Assembly (NCBI GenBank): GCA_032718475.1
Contig: JAUCBJ010005923.1
Location: 1 to 35,497, forward strand
Length of the DNA: 35,497 nucleotides
From: Nemertoderma westbladi
Taxonomy: Eukaryota > Xenacoelomorpha > Nemertodermatida > Nemertodermatidae
Direction of reading: 5' to 3'
The position numbers and the translations under genes are program-made. The stretch's first letter is position 1; every line of letters begins with the position of its first letter. Under the pieces are notes generated by a model. That model was not told the DNA's origin. It saw nothing but the letters and a program-made list of their open reading frames with translations, and did not search any database. This document shows positions 29,062 to 35,497 of this stretch, piece by piece.

Positions 29062-30395
29062 TCACCACATCCCATCGGTGGTTCCGACTAGGGGGCTGAA
29101 GGAGATCCTCCTGTCCTCGCACACCGCTCTGTGATGGACCTTCTTGGCCTGGACTCGCTGCTCGAGGATGGAGTCCAGGGACCGATTTGCATATGAGGGG
29201 GTGTCAGAATTAACCACCGCTACGTCAAAAGACGCCACCCTCTGCTCAGCCCAGACTCCCTTCGCCAGGAGATCCACCCTCACTCCACCAACCTCGCGAC
29301 CCCGCCTGTCCAGATACCCCGTGCACAGCGTGACTTCACGCTGCACACATGAGCCCCCGAATGCGGATGCAATGAGGTCACCAAATACCTCCCGCACCTC
29401 GTCGTGTCGCTTTGTGACGAGGCCCGCCGACTTGCAGTTGAGGGCGTGGGTCGTTGTAAACGGTTATCCACACCCCTCTCACTTCGCCGGGAGGCCAGGC
29501 GGCATCAGGCCGTATCTCATTGAGAGATTGTCCCGGAACACCTTTGGGTCGAGGTCTGTATTATCCACTATGGAGGTCTGCGCCGTCAACCACCCACCGG
29601 TTTTGTAGGTCACAGTTCTCTCCACAGTTCGACACCATTCAGCTGGGACACTGAGGAGGGCGGAATCCTGCCTCGCCTTGTATGAGGCGTCCTGTGCGAT
29701 GTGGCCCTCTGCCAAAGCGGAGGCAAAGCACACGGCATTGTCTGCGACATGGAGGGGACGACCTGTCAGCAGTGCGTCAACCACCCTGACCATTCCCGCC
29801 AGGGAAGCCTTCCGGGCGTGCACCCTTCACATCCCCTGGTCCCGGATTCCGATTCCCCCATTCCAAACGGGGAGGTGGACCAACTCCTCATCGACCGATC
29901 CTGGAGAAGTTCCGAACAACGCCGGGATAAACCGGCGCAGTAACTCCTCACGGATCGGCGCCAGGTCACCATCCCTGGTGTCCACCACCCGAAGCAGGTA
30001 GTCCCACTCTGCCTGGACACAGTGGGTCATACCTGTGTGGGTGGTCTGTGGATACGCCTCCGCCATCTCCGAGAGCCGACCAATACTCCACACCCATCCC
30101 GCGACTTTCTCCGTAATAAACTCGTGGAGTCCCTGTGCATCGCCCACATAGCCACTGAGGAAGCGATGGCCCGAGACTATACGGATACCGCAATCCCCGA
30201 ACACCTCCTGCACCCTTGTTGCGAACTGTAGCTTAACCACCAGATAGCTCTTGGTGGGCTCTGGTGTATACTCGATGCGGGGCCCACATTGGTGCACCTG
30301 ATCCCACCACTTCAACACACCAGTGATAGAACCCGCCAACAAGGAGTCATCAGCATACCAACACTGCGTTTGGAAGCAGGTGGAGCTGCCAGTAG
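29062..30395 (-). pseudogene. RT, zinc knuckle and restriction-like endonuclease ORF, degenerate
   Basis: RT motif C reads WYADDSLLAGSITGVLKWWD (near 30360), followed by KSYLVVKLQF, GIRIVSGHRFLSGYVGDAQG, EWDYLLRVVDTRDGDLAP and LLRRFIPALFGTSPGSVDEE, then LPVWNGGIGIRDQGM with a stop at 29827. The next frame (29823-29479) gives RKASLAGMVRVVDALLTGRP and RYGLMPPGLPAK. A zinc site C-x2-C…THALNC follows near 29460; its first Cys codon is now TGA. The nuclease part (29397-29062) reads GLVTKRHDEVREVFGDLI, GVRVDLLAKGVWAEQRVASF and DVAVVNSDTPSY. The R-x-D…D-V pattern fits a PD-(D/E)xK fold, which would nick the target for priming. Several stops make it non-functional. Confidence 0.65.
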
Positions 30396-30432
30396 ACTGT
30401 GCTGGTTAATTGAGTTGGTTACTGGGTGTTGT

Positions 30433-30684
30433 GTCAGGCGGGTCTCCCGGTGGTGGGTCAGGCTGGTCTCGCAATGGTGGGTCAGGCAGGTCTCCCAGAG
30501 GTGGGTCAGGCTGGCCTCCCATCGTTGAGTCCGGCAGACCTCCCGGCGATGGGTCAGGCGGGTCTCCCGGTCCTGGGTCAGACGGGTCTCCTGACAGTGG
30601 GTCTGTCGAGCCTACCAGTGGTGGGTCAGGCGGGTCTCCTGGTGATGGGTTAGGCGGGTCTCCCGGCAGTGGGTCAGACGGGTC
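30433..30684. repeat. 24-bp minisatellite, about 10.5 units
   Basis: The unit is GTCAGGCGGGTCTCCCGGTG plus GTGG, with scattered substitutions and a constant 24-bp period. As 24 is a multiple of three, several frames stay open on both strands (Gly/Ser-rich on +, Asp/Pro-rich on -). These should not be taken as genes. It starts about 30 bp outside the broken 5' end of the RT/endonuclease element. Confidence 0.9.
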
Positions 30685-31262
30685 CATTGCCTGTTCCATT
30701 CCGTTGGTTGTAATAAAGGTTATTGCTTTGGTTAGCCTGTGTTTCAGCTTGGATTGTAAGTAAGTTTTCTAACAGTAAAACACATTAGTTGCTGTTGGAT
30801 TTAACACATGGCCTGGCTGGAAAGTTGGGCTATTCCTGATGCAGGCGTGTATGAGATGCACGTCTTGGAACTCGTCCCAATACCAAACGAAGCAACCTGG
30901 GTTAAGAGATTTTGACCTACCTGCAATCACGAGCCATTTCAAGCACAATGCAGCGCTGGCGATACAGTCGATGGAAAAAGTGACCGAAGCATAAACATAA
31001 GAATAAGAATAACCATATACATAAGAATTGTCTTCATCGTTATGAGAAGGGGATGAAATGCCTAATGAAAATGGAAATGAAAATGGATGAAATGCATAAC
31101 CAGGGCAGTGTGTGCCACTTCCATGGCCACATGGACCTGGATTGTAGTTCCGCAGATGCATAAACAAAATTGCGAGTATTCGAAATACACACAGACCACA
31201 GTGGGATGACCTGCGAGAGGATTAAAGTTAAGGATATGCATTAGGGAATCTTTAACCTCAGC
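30685..31262. other. Stretch without assignable gene
   Basis: A 132-codon open frame on - (31167-30769) has Tyr/Ser-rich composition and no recognisable domain. Simple AATGAAAATGG repeats lie near 31060-31095. I would not annotate a gene. Confidence 0.35.
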
Positions 31263-31646
31263 ATGGAGATCCTAGCAGCAATATACGCGAGGAACCTGAC
31301 ATTCATATATCGTGAATTGACGGCGGTGGCTGGAGATGGGAGAGTTCTCTACTTACAAGGGATCCTGGTTGGATGGAATCGGGAGAATAGGTGGGAACTG
31401 CAGAAGTTTCGCAGGGAACTTCTTCCGAGGGAGAAGAGGAACACTATGAGGAGAATAGGATTGGGCTCAGGTAGAGGACATAGGCAGGGGCCATTAGCCA
31501 AGCGCATATGCGGGGCATATGACGTGGAAGAGATGATGGAATGGCCAAGGAGGAAGACAACAGTGCTACATGAGCGAGTGAGGGAGGGATTAGAGAGGGA
31601 AAGGAATATGGTGGTGGAAGAAGGTCTTAAGAGAAAGTTAGATTAG
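31263..31646 (+). CDS. Unrecognised Arg/Glu-rich ORF
   Basis: An ATG-started frame of 127 codons: MEILAAIYARNLTFIYREL…, then WNRENRWELQKFRREL, KRICGAYDVEEMMEWPRRK and a charged helix HERVREGLERERNMVVEEG. It ends at TAG 31644-31646. The strand is purine-biased like 4.4-6.7 kb, so it may be another retroelement scrap. No motif, splice signal or neighbour gives a function. Chance is possible given the A/G-rich composition, which removes stop codons. Confidence 0.25.
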   Translation: MEILAAIYARNLTFIYRELTAVAGDGRVLYLQGILVGWNRENRWELQKFRRELLPREKRNTMRRIGLGSGRGHRQGPLAKRICGAYDVEEMMEWPRRKTTVLHERVREGLERERNMVVEEGLKRKLD

Positions 31647-31915
31647 AAGTAAGTTAGAACAATAAGGATGGAAAGTGGGTGATTTTAGAATTTAAGTAGA
31701 GTCATAATGTAAAAGTAAAAATAATATAATTGATAAATAGTTAATAATAATAAAATTGGATCCACTTGTTTTCACAATGAGGAGACAATGACAAACCAAT
31801 GACTATGACCAATTAACATCTTGGTTTGACAAATACACGACCAAATTTATATTTATAATATTGGTGCATGATGTTTTGAATGTAATTTGGCGTGTGGAAA
31901 GGATAATGGGTGAAT

Positions 31916-31937
31916 GGGGGGGGGGGGGGGGGGGGGG
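31916..31937. repeat. 22-nt poly-G run
   Basis: Twenty-two consecutive G on + (31916-31937), followed by TATGAGAGAG and G/A-rich repeats. It can form G-quadruplexes and is prone to length error in sequencing. Confidence 0.95.
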
Positions 31938-32944
31938 TATGAGAGAGTAGAGTAAGTGAATGGGGGGAGAGTGAGAGAGGCAAACTTACAAAGGGGTATG
32001 CGGGAATGGGAGAATAACGTGAGTGTAAGATTCAGACAAAGTGGTACATTATATGCTTAGTTTAGTGCGGAGAGTTGGGAAAATTTGAAAGCACCACAAA
32101 ATTATCAGAGAGAGGAGAATACGAGTAGGCTCTTGACAATCTTATGATACTGTTTGATATAGGTATCATAAAGAGAGGCTAAACAAGCTAATGGTACTGT
32201 TGCCTTATTCAATAATGCCGATGTAAGTTTGAGAGGGTTGTGGATCTCAGCAATACTATTCACTGGATATTGGATCAGGGAGTGATGGGTAATGCAGTCG
32301 AAAAGGAAAAAGAACAAGCTGGGTTGAATTATCAATTTTTAATTCTAACTGATCAAGTTCTCTTCGCACTGATACGTACTGATTCAAAATATGGGATTCC
32401 CCAATGCACCAATATAAATAGAATATTCACAATAATAATATTCAAATGAGTGAGTGAACTGACAATGTCCCTTTCTCCCGCGCTGCCTAGTGTCACCCTA
32501 GGTCGAATCCTTTCAGGGCTTGCCCTAGGCTGACCTACTCGGCTTGGGGTCCCCGCCTTTGTGATGCCTAGTATGACCCTAGCCCGAATAATTGTCAGGC
32601 TCATACTCGCCATTTGTCCCTTGGCAACCATGACCTCTACCTGGAGCCACATTGTACTTGAATTCTTTGAATTTGGGCCCCATTAAAAACACAGAGTGGC
32701 GATTTTGTGATTAGTCATCATTAAAAATCGCTGCATCTTTGTTATTTTTATCTTTTTATCGTTCTGTTTTTTTGCTCACAGTGTATGGGTCTTTTCGGAA
32801 TATTCGTTCATTAGAGTTTTTAATTTTTATATATACCCGGCACCGTTTTTGAAAATAACGCAAACAGGTACAGACTGGCAGTCTGGGACCTAAACGATGA
32901 CCAGCTATACATGTTATTTACAAGGAAACACTCGAAAAGTAATA
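31938..32944. other. Non-coding stretch; possible short interspersed sequence at about 32455-32650
   Basis: No gene is visible. 32455-32650 is unlike its surroundings: GC-richer and containing GCCTAGTGTCACCCTAGG and GATGCCTAGTATGACCCTAG as an internal duplication about 80 bp apart. It may be a small non-autonomous element but no termini were found. Confidence 0.35.
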
Positions 32945-33480
32945 TGGGGGGGAGTGTTACGGTAGTGGCCAAAATGCTACTAAGGAGTTTTGAGCAATAA
33001 AGAAAGCGGCCACCGGAAGGGAAGCAATTACAAACTGTCAAACTCAAGACAGCAACAATACATTGGTCGTTACCAAATATATTACATAAGGGAAAGGGGG
33101 ACAACCTCACTAATATCCACACGGGAAGCTAATGGTGCAGTGCATAGTATCATACAGTAGCATATATGTGTATCCATATAACCACAGAAAAGGACGGGAT
33201 TGGCGATTGAACATTAATCAACTGATCCAAACGCTGGACCAATCAGAGCCTCTGAATATGGAAAGACTGGTGTTGTCATTATTAGCCAGTTGTGTGTCAC
33301 AGTAGGTGTACAGTAGCGAACTAATTTGTACTGTTAAATTCAGTCAGTTCAGTATGGTGTAATATCTATTAGTAGAGTTATAAATCATTGATCACAATAA
33401 TCAGGCAAGTTTTATTATTCACTTCCAACGAGCAATATACCTACTGTACTATAGTCTACAGAAACATCGAACTCTTTTTA
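32945..33480 (+). repeat. Possible solo or 3' LTR
   Basis: ATGGGGGGGAG (32945-32955) looks like a polypurine tract directly followed by TGTTACGGTAGTGG, a typical LTR start. Upstream a short frame reads NRYRLAVWDLNDDQLYMLFT, possibly the last scrap of a polyprotein. The right edge is unclear: around 33478-33495 the sequence reads TTTTTAACCTCAATAACTC, reminiscent of LTR ends, but there is no second copy in the window to confirm it. Confidence 0.25.
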
Positions 33481-33494
33481 ACCTCAATAACTCT

Positions 33495-33637
33495 ATGAAC
33501 GATCCACACTGGCTGCCCGAGTATGATAGTCACGCAATGCTACGCTTACGGTTTTACAACTCCATTATCATAACAATGGAGATGCCACTAAATCAAAAAC
33601 AATTGAATCTTAACTTATTTTATTTATATCATAAGAG
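33495..33637 (+). CDS. Candidate first coding exon of a host gene
   Basis: ATG at 33495 opens MNDPHWLPEYDSHAMLRLRF and stays open for 47 codons plus two bases to a consensus donor AG|GTAAGC (GT at 33638-33639). The following in-frame TAA lies inside that donor. The two leftover bases match exactly the phase required by the candidate exon at 34216. I recognise no domain. The preceding TTTTTAACCTCAATAACTCT could be 5' UTR or LTR end. Confidence 0.3.
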
Positions 33638-34215
33638 GTAAGCATTGGTTGGTAAATAATTGCAGTATATGAGCATATACTGTATGTTATTTGATAGCCC
33701 CAATGTGGGTGAGCCTACCAAACTCCTTATTCATGAACAAAATTGTCTCAAGTCAGCAATTAAGGCACCAGAGTGAATAAATTCAGCCGGATTTAATAAA
33801 CCACGCCCCTAAAGGGTGTGGCGACTATGATTATTGTTAGCAATATGTTGTAATTACTGTACCTGTTTGTTACCTAGAATACAACATCTGAAAGAGAACT
33901 GTTATTACTATCCCTGTACGTTGACATAGTTTAACATATTTGGAATTATATAGTGAGAATCAATCGAATAAATCATAGACAGCCCATTTTTGGTTGGCCG
34001 ATATATTTCATTTCTCTGGGTCATTCGCCGCGCTAGTTTGAATTATATCTGATGTTACTACGATTGGCAAAATTTAGCAAGATTTCTGAGATTATAAAAA
34101 TAAAATTGATTGTGAATATTATCTAAGTCTTAAAAGCGCAAACAAATCTATGTAATCTGTGAAATAAATAACTTGTGGTCCTTTTTTAATAAATCACATC
34201 ACTTGTTATCCACAG

Positions 34216-34393
34216 AGTTCCATCCAGGACGGGCGGAATTATTAACCTCGTAAAAACGGCCCGCGATTCCAACATTATTTACCACTGGAGCGCTCGTACT
34301 TACCAAGGAAGAATCGTCCAAAACTCCTATTCTGGTTCCTGGGCTGGTGAGATTCGAATTCCTCTAAAGTTTCCAGGTGGAAAGCTGATTAGT
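34216..34393 (+). CDS. Candidate internal exon, phase-compatible with 33495-33637
   Basis: The acceptor CACTTGTTATCCACAG ends at 34215 and the donor AGT|GTAAGT has GT at 34394. Between them one leading base and 59 uninterrupted codons read VPSRTGGIINLVKTARDSNI, then IYHWSARTYQGRIVQNSYSG and SWAGEIRIPLKFPGGKLIS. Balanced GC and residue composition set it apart from the AT-rich flanks. Spliced to the previous exon it gives 107 codons (321 nt), ending in phase 0. I do not recognise the family. No continuation exon is convincing before the window ends. Confidence 0.4.
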
Positions 34394-35214
34394 GTAAGTT
34401 ATCATATTGCTTCCAGTTTAGTAGGTATGTACACTGTACAGATTCAGTACCAGTACAGGTACTGTATGTACTGTGTATACTATATGTAACTTAGGCCATT
34501 GTTATGTAGTATGAGAGAAAGGGCCCCATCTAACAGTTGGATATTAACAGCTGACTTAGGCGTTCGACCAATCAGAGCCTCGGTTTGTGGGCCTATTTGG
34601 ATGCAAATTAAATTAATATATGTACTTAACTTAAATCTACGGAGCCCCTTAGGGACATGTGGAAAAAAAATTTTTTTTTTTGCTAACTCGTGCGGACCGC
34701 GGACGACTTAGTATGTCGTGCGAACTACTTACTAACGAACGACTTACAAACGACTTACTTATAAATCAGTATAATGCCATTATTAGTTTAGTTGTATGAA
34801 AGTATTCAATAGATAGGTTGTGTTAGTGAACTAGTTCGTACCGGTTTTGTTAGTACAACTTCACATTAACTTAGCCCAATTTCAACATGCAGATTAATCA
34901 GTAAACTCTATAATATCATTCTATATCAGCGATTATTGTTACAATACAGTTTATCAGAATATCCACATCTTTTAGTCATTTAGCCGAAAGTAGGAATGCG
35001 CACAGGCCACAGGCTTGCAGAAGATATAACAGAAAGGGCCTTAACACTGGTATAAAGTTAGTTAGGCCTATGGTACCGATACAGACTACCAGAAACTAGA
35101 TAGAAATGGGCAATTTCGATATACTGATTATAGGGCTTTATTAAGTGACCCGTGATCCGGGCGGGAGCAAATAAGTGGGGAAATAGGGCGGGGGATAAAA
35201 ACAGCTCACAATAA
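34394..35214. other. Non-coding, with short ACGACTTAC direct repeats
   Basis: Near 34703-34760 the phrase GACTTAC or GACTTAG recurs several times. GACCAATCAGAGCCTC at 34567-34582 also occurs at 33237-33252. No gene is visible. Confidence 0.35.
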
Positions 35215-35427
35215 TCGAGTATAGCAGGGTCTACGCCCTCAAAAATATTAAGAAGGGTGGCGCCAATAGATGTGGAATGCCAAAAGCCTGCTATAGAAAT
35301 AGGACAAGAAAAATTAGATAGTGAGAATAGAGAGATAGTGAGAGTGGAAAAGGAGAGATTTGAGATTTTGAGAAAATTTGAGAGCAAAAAGGGCGGAAAG
35401 GGAAAGGGTGAAAAGGGTAATAAATAG
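35215..35427 (+). CDS. Unrecognised charged, helix-rich C-terminal fragment
   Basis: The frame is open from 35215 to a TAG at 35425-35427 without an ATG. It reads STPSKILRRVAPIDVECQKP, AIEIGQEKLDSENREIVRVE, KERFEILRKFESKKGG and a Gly/Lys tail. The middle is coiled-coil-like and resembles the ends of Myb/SANT-type proteins that accompany Harbinger transposons, but there is no diagnostic motif. A possible acceptor (CGAGTATAG|C at 35223-35224) lies just inside. A/G-rich composition makes chance openness plausible. Confidence 0.2.
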   Translation, partial: SSIAGSTPSKILRRVAPIDVECQKPAIEIGQEKLDSENREIVRVEKERFEILRKFESKKGGKGKGEKGNK

Positions 35428-35497
35428 GGCGATTAAATAGGACAGCAGTGGAAGAAGAAGAAAGTAGAAAGAGGAGAGAAAAGTTGGTCGAACAAAA

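Larger units (their letters stand above)
28895..30400 (-). mobile_element. 5'-truncated retrotransposon with RT and restriction-like endonuclease
   Basis: Transcribed on -, the fragment starts in RT motif C (near 30360), continues through thumb and Cys/His motif into a restriction-like nuclease domain. It ends with a tRNA-like 3' module (about 29035-28960) and a TAT-rich tail (about 28942-28895). Its GC content is well above the surrounding DNA. Unlike RTE/CR1 LINEs it has no APE endonuclease in the part present. A C-terminal restriction-like endonuclease is characteristic of R2/CRE/NeSL-type elements, but the exact clade is not assignable by eye. The 5' break abuts a 24-bp minisatellite. Confidence 0.65.

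Noticed and set aside
30406-30763. Gly/Ser-rich and Asp/Pro-rich ORFs on both strands
   Set aside because: They come from the 24-bp minisatellite, whose length is a multiple of three; no start context or flanking coding supports a gene.
30769-31167. 132-codon - strand ORF with Tyr/Ser repeats
   Set aside because: Low-complexity composition, no domain, no supporting context.
33237-34582. GACCAATCAGAGCCTC present twice (33237, 34567) as a pair of promoter CCAAT elements
   Set aside because: A 16-nt repeat with a CCAAT core is not enough to call promoters; no TATA or start site lies at a consistent distance.
35058-35387. 109-codon - strand ORF, hydrophobic and Ser-rich
   Set aside because: It mirrors the A/G-rich charged + frame at 35215-35427; composition suggests an antisense artefact.

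Overview
This window reads as transposon-dense, AT-rich, intron-bearing DNA from an animal, most likely an invertebrate. The evidence is the element mix: an RTE-like LINE in two copies, a CR1/L2-like LINE 3' end, a retrotransposon with a C-terminal restriction-like endonuclease, BEL/Pao-like and Ty3/Gypsy-like LTR elements, a large TIR DNA transposon, tRNA-like Pol III modules, mini- and microsatellites, and only faint exon-like host coding. No species can be named from the sequence alone. There are no bacterial operons, rRNA genes or CRISPR arrays. Nearly every long reading frame belongs to a mobile element, and all of these are broken by frameshifts, stops or truncations.

Layout. About 0.4-3.95 kb holds remnants of a BEL/Pao-like element (gag C-terminal Cys/His region, protease, integrase end) with a 5'-truncated LINE inserted in reverse at 1437-2969 and flanked by CCGAC. 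About 4.2-7.85 kb is a purine-rich, degenerate unit with a DEDD 3'-5' exonuclease-like reading frame between two diverged direct repeats; its right part holds a run of eight short inverted repeats. At 7.95-8.6 and 9.1-9.5 kb lie old tandem repeats. At 9.96-12.58 kb is a second, longer copy of the same LINE on the + strand. At 14.07-19.12 kb is a Ty3/Gypsy-like element with both LTRs and gag, protease, RT, RNase H and integrase remnants.

The most notable object is a DNA transposon of about 7.1 kb at 20186-27328. It has 54-bp near-perfect terminal inverted repeats, a GTTATCC direct repeat outside both ends, and subterminal arrays of a 21-bp unit centred on the palindrome TTACTGCAGTAA. It carries two convergent broken genes: a retroviral-integrase-type (rve, DDE) transposase on + and, on -, a gene whose C-terminal part matches the start of a HECT E3 ubiquitin ligase domain. 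A CR1/L2-like LINE 3' end interrupts the transposase. The pairing of a DDE transposase with a ubiquitin-ligase companion inside satellite-rich termini is the best candidate for an unusual system here.

The right end has a fragment of an RT plus restriction-like-endonuclease retrotransposon on - (28.94-30.4 kb) ending in a tRNA-like module and a TAT-rich tail, a 24-bp minisatellite abutting its broken end, a 22-nt poly-G run, a possible LTR, and two phase-compatible exon-like segments (33495-33637 and 34216-34393) that may begin a host gene running off the window. Family assignments rest on reading motifs by eye; no database search was possible.
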